Positions 34,740 to 44,578 of a DNA stretch of 64,000 nucleotides are shown here, in pieces. Location of the stretch: contig NZ_JAVSJA010000001.1 of the NCBI RefSeq assembly GCF_032027425.1, positions 3,422,001 to 3,486,000 of the forward strand, read 5' to 3'. The position numbers and the translations under genes were made by a program. The stretch's first letter is position 1. Each line of letters begins with the position of its first letter. The DNA is from Microcystis wesenbergii NRERC-220 (lineage in GTDB: Bacteria; Cyanobacteriota; Cyanobacteriia; Cyanobacteriales; Microcystaceae). The notes beneath the pieces were generated by a model, which did no database searches, was not told the origin of the DNA, and saw nothing but the letters and a program-made list of their open reading frames with translations.

Positions 34740-34931
34740 AGGTTTTTTTTGTGACTTTATTATAAATGAACTTTATCTGGGTTTCTTACCCACGATTCAG
34801 GTATATTTGATGAGAATTTGCCCTCTCAATCAAATGGGTCGATTTCTTAACTATTCTGACTGACTGGTATCACTGGAAATGCCCACGGTGATCACAAAAT
34901 TGGCCAATTGTCAATAGCTTTTCAGATGCTC

Positions 34932-35446
34932 TCACCTTGGTTTTGGTGCTTCCCACTCTTCCTTTTCTAGTTCTTTAGCAAAGTGATTAAATATTAACCC
35001 AACTTCTTCCCATCCTAACCCTTCTTCTCGACTTATTTCTTCGACACTAGAATTTTTTACTCTCTCATAAATCATCGATTCATAGCGGATTGTATGATGC
35101 TGTCTTAATCTCATAAAACTCAATCTTTCGCTAATATATTTCTGGCACTTTTGACAATGAAACTGGCGGCGTGGTACTTCTAAATATACCAGATTGCCTA
35201 ATATTGATAAATCTCTGACTAGATTGTACTCAGTCTGATTGATTCTGTCCAATATTTGATGACAATTCGGACATTCAATTGTTTCATTTAAAAGAGCGAG
35301 CTTTAGGAAAATTGTCTGAGCAATTTTTTGATAATTGACCACTGTTACATTTGGTAAATCGAGGAGTTGATCAAAATTTATCCACATAACCCACCTCCTG
35401 TCCTGTATTACTATTATACCATGCTCACACAGAACCTAGAAGAGCC
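34932..35446 (-). pseudogene. Truncated ISL3-family transposase with one IS end
   Basis: The 151-residue frame (35387-34932) is the N-terminal part of an ISL3 transposase: a zinc finger (CPNCHQ ... FHCQKCQKY) and helix-turn-helix (SSVEEISREEGLGWEEV). It stops after EEWEAPKPR, where intact proteins enter the DDE domain, so catalysis is lost. Upstream, AGAACCTAGAAGAGCC ending at 35446 is the ISL3-type terminal repeat (GGCTCTTCT...). The other end was not found. Confidence 0.8.
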
Positions 35447-35503
35447 GATTAGCGACCGCACTGAATTAGTTGGGACGAAATGCAACAAAACAGGTTATTT
35501 ATT

Positions 35504-36457
35504 TTATGCCCCATAATACTTGCTGCTAAATCCTACAGATAGTGGTGCGCCATCATACTGACAAGATACACTGATCTTTAACTTTCTCTTGTGGTCGTAA
35601 TAAGTGTGGAAGTGTGTTTGTGTACGAGCTAGTTCTAACTCAGATGGGTTAATACTAAGTAATCCTAAAATCACCTCAGAATCGAACGCTCGGCTCTGAC
35701 TCCAAGGTGCAGTCTTTTTTAGTTCAATATCTACATAATTAATAAAATTTCCTTCTGCCTCTAACAGCATATTAGCTTGCTCGGAGTCAATGATAATGTT
35801 GCCTACTTTATTGGGTTTACCGCCAACTGCCCTTGCCGCATCTGCGATAGACATCCCCATATACTGAAAAGGGCGATGGAAGGGTGAACTCAGCACATAT
35901 AAGCCATAATCAATAGCTGCTCTATTTATGGCATCTCCAAGTGTCAATGTTCCGAGATAATCACCGTTTTTAGAAGCAACAGTGGCGTGTGAATTAACTA
36001 TTGAAACAATTTGGCTAGGTAATATGTTTATAGCTTTCTCAAACTGATTTTGGATAGGAACTGGAATTGAGACTGTTTGTTGTTCCTGCCAATTTTTATT
36101 ATGTGAACGGAGAAAATCCTGCGGAAAAGACCAATAGAAACAACTGTTTTGACAATCAACGACAATCAGGAATGTTGGATTTGGTTGAAGTAACCAATAA
36201 TTGAGGGTTGCAACTTTAATGGGAACTGTAATTGAATTACTTTCTAATTTGGCTTCTTCTTTCCCTTTACATTGAATATTAAACAACTTTCCAGTTGGGT
36301 GCCCCCCCTGCATAATTTCACAAATGAAGTCGATACCTAAATCTCTCTCTTGAGGGACAGGAATAACGTTGCAGAATTCAACAAAAAAAGAACTGAGTAG
36401 ATCGGCAGCAGTGACACCGATCTTTTGAGAATTAGTACGTTTAGGTAACTTGGTCAT
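35504..36457 (-). CDS. DUF4365-containing nuclease-like protein
   Basis: 317 residues. The N-terminal half is a DUF4365 domain, a PD-(D/E)xK-type fold. GVTAADLLSSFFVEF is followed by the catalytic-looking Asp43 in DLGIDFICEI and FNIQCKGKE (Gln62-x-Lys64). These match the D...QxK form of the nuclease core. The C-terminal half is unassigned. DUF4365 domains appear in defence and mobile contexts, and its neighbours are Dam, Uma2 and IS remnants. A defence or DNA-processing role is plausible but unproven. Confidence 0.7.
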   Translation of the reverse strand: MTKLPKRTNSQKIGVTAADLLSSFFVEFCNVIPVPQERDLGIDFICEIMQGGHPTGKLFNIQCKGKEEAKLESNSITVPIKVATLNYWLLQPNPTFLIVVDCQNSCFYWSFPQDFLRSHNKNWQEQQTVSIPVPIQNQFEKAINILPSQIVSIVNSHATVASKNGDYLGTLTLGDAINRAAIDYGLYVLSSPFHRPFQYMGMSIADAARAVGGKPNKVGNIIIDSEQANMLLEAEGNFINYVDIELKKTAPWSQSRAFDSEVILGLLSINPSELELARTQTHFHTYYDHKRKLKISVSCQYDGAPLSVGFSSKYYGA

Positions 36458-36699
36458 TGTGGCACTTGAGATTTTCCTACAATTTTAACTCAGCTTCAAT
36501 TGAGAGGGACGGCAGGTAATTAACATCAATGCTGATTTAGCAGCCTAACTATTTATTAGACTGACAGTTTCCGTCTAAAATCACGATTTAGGGTGATTAG
36601 ACCGACAACTTCAGTGTACTTCCAATGGCGAACAACGACTAACAAAGTTCATACTATTTAACGAAAATGTTCGCCAGCATAACCAATTAGATTAACGAT

Positions 36700-38631
36700 C
36701 TACTTAACTGTTGGTTTGCGGAATTTGGAGGGAGAGGGAAAATATTCTACCCGTTCATTTTTCAGAGCTTGTGCCATGAAATCGCGCCAAATGGGAGCGG
36801 CAAAACCACCGCCGGTGATACCTTTACCTAAAGTGCGGTTTCGGTCATCTCCAATCCACACTGCGGTGGCTAATTGGGGAACATAACCGACAAACCAGAC
36901 ATTTTTCTCGTTATCGGTAGTACCGGTTTTTCCCGCTGCCGGACGACCGATTTGGGCCGAGGTTGCTGTTCCCCCCTGAATAACTCCCTGTAGGACAGAA
37001 TTGAGAGAAGCGGTGGCCCAGGGGTCTAAAACTAGCTTCGGTTTGGGTGTATTATCGAGCATGACGTTACCCCGGCTATCAGTAACACGCATGATAAAGG
37101 TAGGCTCGGAATGCCAGCCATTACTGGCAAAAGTAGCGTAGGCCCCCGCCATTTCCAGAGGAGTCACGTCCACGGATCCCAAAGGTAAAGAAGTGACGGC
37201 AATTAAAGGACTCTCGAAACCCAGCAGACGACAGACTTCAATAACTTTGTTTATCCCGACGCGACGACCGAGAACAACCGCGGGAATATTCAGAGACTGC
37301 ATCAGAGCGCTACGCAGGGAAACCGGACCAGAAAAGCCGCCTCCGTAGTTTTTTGGGCTATAGAAGCCGCCAGCCTCGCGAAAACGGACGGGAGCATCAT
37401 TAACCACCGTTTCGGGGGTAAAACGACCACTAGCGAAGGCAGTATAATAAACGAAGGGTTTAAAAGCTGACCCCGGTTGACGACGGGATTGAATGGCGCG
37501 GTTTAATTGACTTTTATTGTAATCAACACCACCGACGAGCGCCTTGACGAAATGGGTGCGGGGATCCACCGCGACTAGAGAGATTTGTAGGTCTTTGGTG
37601 CGAATACCGCGACGACGCAAGCTATTATAGGCCTGTTGGATGGTGGACTCGGCCATATTTTGAAAGTCGAGATCGATCGTGGTTTGAATCCGCATTCCCC
37701 CTTTAGTTAGGGTTTCCTTGCCAAATTTTTGCCGCAATTCTGCCACCACTGCATCGGTAACGTAGGGTAATTTACTTTCTTGCCAAGCGGTGGGTTTACC
37801 CAGTTTCAGAGGTTCCTTTAAAGCGGCCTCTTCCTGTGCGGGGGTAATCCAACCTAAGCTACGCATCCGACTGAGAACCAGTGCCTGTCTTTCCTTGGCG
37901 GTTTTATAATTATTAAAAGGACTATAAACTTCCGGCGCTTGGATTATTCCCGCCATCATCGCCGATTCTGCTAAATTTAACTCGGAGGCGGGTTTATTAA
38001 AATAACTTTTAGCGGCGGTTTGGACTCCGTAATTATTATGACCCCAATAGATATTATTGAGGTACATTTCCAGAATGTCATTTTTGCTAAAAACCTGTTC
38101 CACTCGTACTGCCAGGACCGCCTCGGCTAATTTACGGCTAACGGTACGCTGATGGGAAAGAAAGATATTTTTGACTAACTGCATGGTGAGGGTAGATGCA
38201 CCTTCTACCACACCGCCACTTTTCCAGTTAGCGACCACTGCCCGACCGATACTATTAGGGTTAATACCACGATGGTGATAGAAATGGCTATCTTCGATCG
38301 CCATCACTGCGCGTTTTAGATTGGGAGAAATTTGAGCGAGTTCCACCACTTCCCGATTCGCTTCCCCGTGTAAGCTGGTCAGGGGTCTGCCTTTAACATC
38401 GTAGATATAACTGGTTTCCGTGGGGACATAGCCTTGTAAAATCCTCACATCGGGTAGATTGCGGTAACTAATCGCTAATCCTACCACAGCCCCCGTGACG
38501 ACAGCCGTGGATACCATCAACAGGCCGAGAACAGTTCCCCCCGCGACTCTAGAGACTCCCTGAAGAAAGCTATGGGAGGAACTACTGGGCTGCTGCTTTT
38601 TGTCTTGATTGCCGACGGTACTGGTGGACAC
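36700..38631 (-). CDS. Class A penicillin-binding protein (PBP1A type)
   Basis: 643 residues. One membrane anchor (about 28-52) is followed by a GT51 transglycosylase domain with catalytic Glu113 (AIEDSHFYHHRGI) and GASTLTMQLVKN. The transpeptidase domain has the SxxK serine in RQPGSAFKPF, the SxN-type SLN and the KTG motif in AGKTGTTDNEKN. It builds glycan strands and cross-links peptidoglycan in the periplasm. Length is typical. Cyanobacteria have several such paralogues, so I give no symbol. Confidence 0.93.
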   Translation of the reverse strand: MSTSTVGNQDKKQQPSSSSHSFLQGVSRVAGGTVLGLLMVSTAVVTGAVVGLAISYRNLPDVRILQGYVPTETSYIYDVKGRPLTSLHGEANREVVELAQISPNLKRAVMAIEDSHFYHHRGINPNSIGRAVVANWKSGGVVEGASTLTMQLVKNIFLSHQRTVSRKLAEAVLAVRVEQVFSKNDILEMYLNNIYWGHNNYGVQTAAKSYFNKPASELNLAESAMMAGIIQAPEVYSPFNNYKTAKERQALVLSRMRSLGWITPAQEEAALKEPLKLGKPTAWQESKLPYVTDAVVAELRQKFGKETLTKGGMRIQTTIDLDFQNMAESTIQQAYNSLRRRGIRTKDLQISLVAVDPRTHFVKALVGGVDYNKSQLNRAIQSRRQPGSAFKPFVYYTAFASGRFTPETVVNDAPVRFREAGGFYSPKNYGGGFSGPVSLRSALMQSLNIPAVVLGRRVGINKVIEVCRLLGFESPLIAVTSLPLGSVDVTPLEMAGAYATFASNGWHSEPTFIMRVTDSRGNVMLDNTPKPKLVLDPWATASLNSVLQGVIQGGTATSAQIGRPAAGKTGTTDNEKNVWFVGYVPQLATAVWIGDDRNRTLGKGITGGGFAAPIWRDFMAQALKNERVEYFPSPSKFRKPTVK

Positions 38632-38801
38632 GATGGTTACAATTTCCTTTTTCCAAGAGGGGACTGATCGATTAAACTGGCTTGAAAGTCTATTCTAAAG
38701 GTTTTGTTAAAAAATTAAATACTAGCTTACAGGAATTGTGGCCGATCTGGCTCTAGTTCGATCGGCCATGGCAGCGCGATTAGGGGCAGCATAGTTAGGT
38801 A

Positions 38802-39287
38802 TTAGGGACAAAATAGGGTATCGCGGGTATTTCTACCGGTTACTGGGTTAGTTCCCGTCGCTCTCTCACAAAGATATTTTTCCACATCGGAGCGAATAAT
38901 TGCATCGGTAAAATCGGCCCCGTCGATAATTGCACCTTTGATTAAAATGTTAGTGGCGAAAGCTCCTTCGAGAACGGCATTGGTAAAGTTGGCTTTAGTT
39001 AAACGGGCCGATTCTAAATCGACATTTCTCATATTGGCATCGCTAAAGTTGGCACCCTCCAAGTTGGCAGAAAAAAAGCGTACTCCTTCCAGATTGGCAT
39101 GACTGAAGTTACTACCGCGCAGATTAGAGTGATCAAAGGTGGAATCGCGCAAATCCTGCCCCGCAAAGTCGTTATCGGTCAAATTGCGGTTATTGTAACT
39201 TAGCGCTTGGGCCGGAGCCAAGGACGACAATAATACCAATATACTAGCAAAAAAGGTTAGTAGAGTTTTGCGAGAAAATTGCGCCAT
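38802..39287 (-). CDS. Secreted pentapeptide-repeat protein
   Basis: 161 residues. A signal peptide ([20 protein letters not shown]) is followed by about 16 pentapeptide A(D/N)LxX units ([20 protein letters not shown] and so on) forming a right-handed quadrilateral beta-helix. A short C-terminal part with two Cys (CERATG and LFCP) could make a disulfide. It is probably thylakoid-lumenal or periplasmic. Function of such proteins is mostly unknown. Confidence 0.88.
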   Translation of the reverse strand: MAQFSRKTLLTFFASILVLLSSLAPAQALSYNNRNLTDNDFAGQDLRDSTFDHSNLRGSNFSHANLEGVRFFSANLEGANFSDANMRNVDLESARLTKANFTNAVLEGAFATNILIKGAIIDGADFTDAIIRSDVEKYLCERATGTNPVTGRNTRDTLFCP

Positions 39288-39459
39288 ATTGCTCCCTGAT
39301 CGATCAACCTTTTCTATAATAAGCTGTACTGCCTTAAAACTGCATACTAAAAATTTTAGTACAAATGCTCAAACTCCCGCTCCCATGATCCCATCTCCTC
39401 AAGGGGCGTAAATATTTGCGTAATCTTGACTCAGATTAAATTTTTTGTCAAAAAAATAT

Positions 39460-39644
39460 GGCTCTTCTCGACTTTGTGTGATAATTTTTGCTTAGGGAAT
39501 ACTGAAGTGCTTATCGGGCAAGACTTTTAGGACTATTTTGACGTTCGGCGATGCTCAGACGTTCGGCGAAGCTCAGTCGAGCCGTCGAGCCGCGGAAGAA
39601 ACTATCAGTATAGACCTCGTTTCCACACAGAAACCAGAAGAGCC
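39460..39644. mobile_element. 185-bp ISL3-derived MITE with 7-bp target duplication
   Basis: The ends GGCTCTTCTCGACTTTGTGTG and CACACAGAAACCAGAAGAGCC are imperfect inverted repeats of the ISL3 type. They are flanked by identical AAAATAT copies (39453-39459, 39645-39651). The interior has the repeat GACGTTCGGCGA(T/A)GCTCAG twice and no gene. Confidence 0.8.
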
Positions 39645-39720
39645 AAAATATCTATTTGTTATCTGATAGATGCTAAGTTTTTTGAAGGATAAAATTGATA
39701 ATTTTCCCCTGATTAATTTA

Positions 39721-39873
39721 ATGAAGCTCAAACCTAAAACTACAAGAGAACAGCATTTTTCAGCGATCAAAGCTCCTAGATTAGAAAGAATCAAGGGAAA
39801 TTTATTAATTGATACCATTACGCTGACTCTCTGTGCTGTTATTGGTGGGGCAGAAACTTGGGAAGACTACCTG
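39721..39873 (+). pseudogene. ISAs1-family transposase N-terminal remnant
   Basis: About 51 residues starting MKLKPKTTREQHFSAI and reading APRLERIKGNLLIDTITLTL then CAVIGGAETWEDY match the start of ISAs1-type transposases (DPRxxRxxxHxLxDIIxIxxCAVIxGA.xW). The similarity ends there and the frame then runs into unrelated sequence. The catalytic part is missing. Confidence 0.75.
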
Positions 39874-39904
39874 ATCATTAAGATAACTACTATAACTCGG
39901 TTTG

Positions 39905-40666
39905 TTAACGAAGCCAATAAACTATAGCGGTAATAATACTCAGAATTACCACAGTCTGGCGCAGATAACTAGGAGAGATAATTCTGGCTAGTTTTCCCCC
40001 CAATAAACCCCCAATTAAAGAGCCAATTGCTACCATTATCGCCGCCGACCAATATACCTGATTAGAAAAGAGAAAAAACCAAGATGCGGCCACATTAACA
40101 ACCAAAGAAAGCAACTGTTTTAAAGCATTTAATCTAGTGAGATTATCCTTGAGAAATAAGCCCAAAATTGCCAACTCGATCACACCTAAACCGGCTCCGA
40201 AATAACCACCATAAATTGAAGCGAGAGCGATGGGTAAAACTGCCAAAATTTCTGGGATATGACCATTTTTGTCCCCCTGTCGCCGCTGCAGCCAAGAGCG
40301 TAAAGTATCTTGAAAAGCCAATAAAGCCGCCGCTAAAAGAATCAGAAAAGGAATCAGGCGCTCAAATACTTTATCACTGCTATTTAATAGCAAAATACCA
40401 CCGATAATGCCGCCAATAACTGCCGATGGTAGCAATAACTGAATCCGTTTTTGTTGCCCGTGCAGGTCTTTTTTTTGGGCGAGGGTTGCTCCCAGATAAC
40501 CGGGGCATAAAGCGACGGTATTAGTCACATTTGCCATCACCGGTGGGATACCCACCGCCATCAGCGTCGGAAAAGTAATCAGACTACCGCCACCGGCAAG
40601 AGCATTAATTAAGCCGGCAGCCACGGCAGCGAGTGCCAAGAAGCCATACTGAATAGGCGTGAGCAT
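39905..40666 (-). CDS. TauE/SafE-family anion permease
   Basis: 253 residues, about 8 membrane segments. Family features seen are GGGSLITFPTLMAVGIPPVMANVTNTVAL near the start and the repeat half YGGYFGAGLGVIELAILGLF with NALKQLLSLVVN. TauE/SafE proteins export sulfite or other small anions; the substrate is not known here. Its ATG follows the stop codon of the DUF2854 gene without a gap, so the two form an operon. Confidence 0.9.
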   Translation of the reverse strand: MLTPIQYGFLALAAVAAGLINALAGGGSLITFPTLMAVGIPPVMANVTNTVALCPGYLGATLAQKKDLHGQQKRIQLLLPSAVIGGIIGGILLLNSSDKVFERLIPFLILLAAALLAFQDTLRSWLQRRQGDKNGHIPEILAVLPIALASIYGGYFGAGLGVIELAILGLFLKDNLTRLNALKQLLSLVVNVAASWFFLFSNQVYWSAAIMVAIGSLIGGLLGGKLARIISPSYLRQTVVILSIITAIVYWLR

Positions 40667-41218
40667 TTAGGCGTTAGGAATAGTAATTAGGGCTAAATCA
40701 ATTTTTTCCTCGTCAACTTGCTTAATTTCGGCTCTAATTCCTGGGCCAAAGTATCTTTCAATTTTTTCCTGTTTTGCCAGCCACTTTTCTAGGGGTAAAA
40801 GGGGCGATTCAAATTCTAGGGTGAGACAATAGGCGGAATCAACAGCAGTTTCACGAATTCCCACTAAAGTCGGTCTTTCCTCGTCCGTGGGGCTTAATCC
40901 TAGCTTTTCTAGGGCTTCATCCAGATGCACTTCCTGTCCGTAGCGATAGCGGGTGACATCGTTGCGAAGTTTGGTTTGGGTGACAGTAGCCTGTTGTTGG
41001 CGCAATTGCAAGATTTCGGGGCTAGTGGGTTGACTGAAGGGGATAGGTTTGATTTCTGAAGCTTTTAGGGCTAAACCTCCCAATAATAACGGTAATCCGT
41101 AGAAAAACCCCGCTAAATTGACCGTGGCGTTACCTTGGGCATAACCGATGATCCCGATAACCGTTAAAATACTGCCTAAAATTAAGCCAAAGTATGATAG
41201 TCTAATTTTCCTGAGCAT
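40667..41218 (-). CDS. DUF2854 family protein
   Basis: 183 residues: two N-terminal membrane segments (about 10-26 and 34-51) and a soluble C-terminal domain (GQEVHLDEALEKLGLSPTDEERPTLVGIRE). This matches the DUF2854 family conserved in cyanobacteria and plant chloroplasts, which has no firmly assigned role. It is the first gene of a two-gene unit with the TauE-like permease. Confidence 0.8.
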   Translation of the reverse strand: MLRKIRLSYFGLILGSILTVIGIIGYAQGNATVNLAGFFYGLPLLLGGLALKASEIKPIPFSQPTSPEILQLRQQQATVTQTKLRNDVTRYRYGQEVHLDEALEKLGLSPTDEERPTLVGIRETAVDSAYCLTLEFESPLLPLEKWLAKQEKIERYFGPGIRAEIKQVDEEKIDLALITIPNA

Positions 41219-41360
41219 GAAATAATTTTTTTCTTGAGTACGCTAATCCTTTAGAGATTATACAACTCAAGAGAATCTTTTTTGCAGATGGGCGGTGGGG
41301 AGATTTTTCAGTTATTAGCTACTGAAGGCAATTAGTGTCTATTGCCTATTGCCTTAGTGT

Positions 41361-43070
41361 CTATTGCCGATGTACTCGCAATTTCTCAATTAATTGAGAT
41401 AATTTCTGGTCAGAAGCGGCAGTAATGAAGTCTAATTTAAACTTTTGTCCCTGACTGAGATATTCTGCATAACTAGACAGAAGAAAAGGACGAAACTTGT
41501 CATTATCAGCAATATAAACTTCAAAAAAAGAGACCAATAAAGCCCCCGCATAATCCTCGATTAAATTTTGATCGGGTAAAGTGATATTGACCGCAGACTC
41601 CAGGGTTTTTTGCATTCCTGCATCCAATTCCGTAAAATTTACATGAGCTTGTCCCTCCACCATGACCAGATATTTATCAGGCGTTTTTAACCAAGTAAAA
41701 GGAATGGCCTGTTCAAAAATCGGATTAGCTGCTGGGTCATAACTTCCGGAACCCAAGAGGACAGGAATCGAGATTTTACTTAAACCTTTTTCCCCAAAAA
41801 TACTGCGGTTAACGGGATTAGCTGCAAAGACGGCCGTGACTCGTTCATCGCGAAAATTATAGACCTGTCTAGGCAATTCTAGGGCGCGACATTCCAGTAA
41901 AATAGCGATATTAATCCCGGAGTAAGGACGATTACAATCTTGGGCGAGATTATCAAAATCAATTTGTGCGCCGGCAACAGCTAGAGATGTATAACCCCCG
42001 AAGGAATGACCCGCTACTCCCACATTAGTTAGGTCAAGTTTACCTTGAAATTGACTAGCATTACGTCTGGCTAATTCATCGATGACAAAGCTAATATCTT
42101 TGGGTCGATTAATAAACTCATCTCGATCAAAAATATTGCGATAATACCCCCCTAACATTCCTTGCAGGTATTTGATATCACTGCCGGGGTGTTGCGGTGC
42201 TGCTACTAAAAATCCGTAGGAAGCTAGATGTTCAATTACTTGGGCATAATCTTCCGGTCGCGAGGCTAATCCGTGGGAAAAAATAATTACAGGTGTTTTA
42301 CCGTCTCGGAAAGTTTCCGGGATATAAACATTCACATATAAACTGCGATTGCGACTGCTATCGGTTAGGTTCCAAACTTCTTTTTTTACCTGAAAGCTAC
42401 CGCGCTGACGCAGATCGGGTAAACTGGCATAATTAATCGCTGGTTTAACGGCAGCGGCTTCCTCGGCTGTCCAGAGGCGCATATCTTTGATAAATACTTC
42501 CGCCACATAAACCGCATAATCGATGGTTTTAGCTAATCCGAGGATTTCTTCCCCCTGTAACTGTATATTATTGGGGAATTTTTTCAGCACATTTAAAAGG
42601 GTTAATCCCCCCGGATCAAAAGCGGCACTAACAATCGCACCCCGCAGGGCATATTTACCATTAATTCCCCCTTGAATGGTGATGCTTTTGCCCAAACGAG
42701 AGAGCATATCAGCACCCATCACACTATTAAAAAAACGAGATAGTAAAATGGGATCGATGTCAATCTTTGTTAATAAAGCCTCACGAAATTTCTCTCTTTC
42801 TTCGGGAGTTGCTCTGGCCAGAAAATTTTTTAAATTAGCATCGATTTTTCCTTCTTTAGCAAAGGTTTCTAGGGATGCTACCGATACAGAAAAGACGAGG
42901 GGAGTATAGACAAATTCAATTTCTTCGGCGGCTTTTAGGGGTAAAGCGGTCATACTCGCAGCGAAAAGACCTAGGAGGAAAGCTCGCAGCCGACGGGTGG
43001 GATTATTTCTGGGAAAACGATTTTGTAACCGGGGGATAATCATGAGATTTTTAGTTAGGGTAGATGACAA
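41361..43070 (-). CDS. Secreted alpha/beta hydrolase with DUF1400 domain
   Basis: 569 residues. A signal-like N-terminus (RAFLLGLFAASMTALPLKA) is followed by the cyanobacterial DUF1400 domain (AEEIEFVYTPLVFSVSVASL, about 48-190). A dienelactone-hydrolase-like alpha/beta fold then shows the oxyanion segment VIIFSHGLASRPEDY, the nucleophile elbow GVAGHSFGGYTSL and a late His (VMVEGQAHVNF). It probably cleaves an ester in the periplasm. The IS4-type element lies 200 bp upstream and does not damage the coding part. Confidence 0.85.
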   Translation of the reverse strand: MSSTLTKNLMIIPRLQNRFPRNNPTRRLRAFLLGLFAASMTALPLKAAEEIEFVYTPLVFSVSVASLETFAKEGKIDANLKNFLARATPEEREKFREALLTKIDIDPILLSRFFNSVMGADMLSRLGKSITIQGGINGKYALRGAIVSAAFDPGGLTLLNVLKKFPNNIQLQGEEILGLAKTIDYAVYVAEVFIKDMRLWTAEEAAAVKPAINYASLPDLRQRGSFQVKKEVWNLTDSSRNRSLYVNVYIPETFRDGKTPVIIFSHGLASRPEDYAQVIEHLASYGFLVAAPQHPGSDIKYLQGMLGGYYRNIFDRDEFINRPKDISFVIDELARRNASQFQGKLDLTNVGVAGHSFGGYTSLAVAGAQIDFDNLAQDCNRPYSGINIAILLECRALELPRQVYNFRDERVTAVFAANPVNRSIFGEKGLSKISIPVLLGSGSYDPAANPIFEQAIPFTWLKTPDKYLVMVEGQAHVNFTELDAGMQKTLESAVNITLPDQNLIEDYAGALLVSFFEVYIADNDKFRPFLLSSYAEYLSQGQKFKLDFITAASDQKLSQLIEKLRVHRQ

Positions 43071-43273
43071 AAATTAAAAGGTAAAAGTGGCATGGCGAGT
43101 GGTGTCCATAGCCAACAAACTAGGAACAGTCGGTTGAGAAACGGTCTTGGTTACTTGGTTTCCTTGACGATAGATTAATCTGGGTGATTTTGATTCTAGG
43201 TTATTGAGTATTTCTGAATATACTATCTAACCTAGATAGTATATGAAAGTTGTTTTTATGTCAAGATATAAAC

Positions 43274-44450
43274 TCAGAAGTGTTGAACGTTGAGAAAAGT
43301 CAGAAAAAAAATGCTATTATAGATAGAATCTAGACAACTTATTCCCCTCACAATAGGGAGTTTGCCCTGATGACGAATTTTTCAAAACTCATAAAAGAGC
43401 TTCTCAAACCACTGCCTAAAAATGACTACCCCGCTTTAGATACTTTTACATTTTTGTCCTGTTGGATTGGTTTTGCTTTAGATAAAAGCATCGTCAGTAT
43501 GAGGGACTTATGCAGTAGAATGGTACTTCAAGGAATTAATGTAAATTTATCCACATTTTCTAAGGCAAGCAAAATTAGAGAAACAAGTCCATTTGAGAAA
43601 GTCATTGTCGAATTAAATAAGCGTTTAGTTGCCAAAAAAGGAATAGAGAATGCGCGAGCTTTATTTCCTATTGACTCAACAATAATTAGCTTAACCAGTA
43701 AATTACTATGGTCCCAGGGATGGCATCAAGTAAAACTATTCTCTGGTCTTAATAGTATCACAACAGAGGTGGTCGGAATACTCATCCATTTTGGTCAAGG
43801 TCATGACTCAAAAGAAGGAGGAAAAACGATAGAAGCAATTCCTGTAAATGGAGTTGGAGCAATGGATAGAGGATTTGCGTCTAATCAAAGAATCACCGAA
43901 TTATTAGAGAGTAGTGACAAGCATTTTGTCTTGAGAGTGAAAAATAATATTAGCCTAGAGATGCTCGAAAATGGCAAGTGTAAACTCGGAAAAGATAAAA
44001 GACAAATAGAAGTAAGAGTAGTCGCTTTTTGCGACCTAGAAAGTCAAACAGAATTTCGGCTGGCGACAGATTTACCTCTAGAAGGAGAAGGAGCAGTTAG
44101 TAATGAAGAAGTTGCCGAAATTTACATCCAAAGATGGCAAATAGAACTGCTGTGGAAATTTTTAAAAATGCATCTAAAGTTGGATAATCTAATCACTAAA
44201 AACGAGAACGGAATCCGCCTACAGATCTATAGTTGCATTATCGCTTATCTGATTCTACAGCTAATAGATATTGAAGAAGGATTTGGGAAAAGCTTATTAG
44301 ACAAACTGCGCTATTTACAGAGTTTCATGTGTCAACATATTAGCTATGTACACTGGTTCCGGAGGATTGTCTATTCAATTTAAAATTTGATGTTATAGGG
44401 GTATTATGCTTGTCAATGTAAAGTTTTATTACAGGATTCAACGTTTCTGA
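43274..44450 (+). mobile_element. IS4-type insertion sequence, 1177 bp, 7-bp target duplication
   Basis: The ends TCAGAAGTGTTGAACG and, inverted, TCAGAAACGTTGAATC match at 12 of 16 positions. They are flanked by identical TATAAAC copies at 43267-43273 and 44451-44457. The element is unrelated in its ends to the one at 11054. Confidence 0.85.
43370..44383 (+). CDS. IS4-family transposase, second type
   Basis: 337 residues. DDE residues can be placed: Asp in LFPIDSTIISL, Asp in GAMDRGFASNQ and Glu in the IYIQRWQIELLWKFLKMHLKLD block. The last block is the IS4 Y-R-E-K signature. The frame is intact. The protein differs from the transposase at 11101 over most of its length, so two IS4 subgroups are present. 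No start problem; a GGGAG stretch lies upstream. Confidence 0.9.
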   Translation: MTNFSKLIKELLKPLPKNDYPALDTFTFLSCWIGFALDKSIVSMRDLCSRMVLQGINVNLSTFSKASKIRETSPFEKVIVELNKRLVAKKGIENARALFPIDSTIISLTSKLLWSQGWHQVKLFSGLNSITTEVVGILIHFGQGHDSKEGGKTIEAIPVNGVGAMDRGFASNQRITELLESSDKHFVLRVKNNISLEMLENGKCKLGKDKRQIEVRVVAFCDLESQTEFRLATDLPLEGEGAVSNEEVAEIYIQRWQIELLWKFLKMHLKLDNLITKNENGIRLQIYSCIIAYLILQLIDIEEGFGKSLLDKLRYLQSFMCQHISYVHWFRRIVYSI

Positions 44451-44578
44451 TATAAACTATTAATAAAAAACAATAAATAGATGAATTTAATAAGTGAAAG
44501 TGATATATTTTCAGATGAAAATAATCAGATAAGATTTTTGACCAATATAAATTGCTAATCATTGCGAATATGAATATC

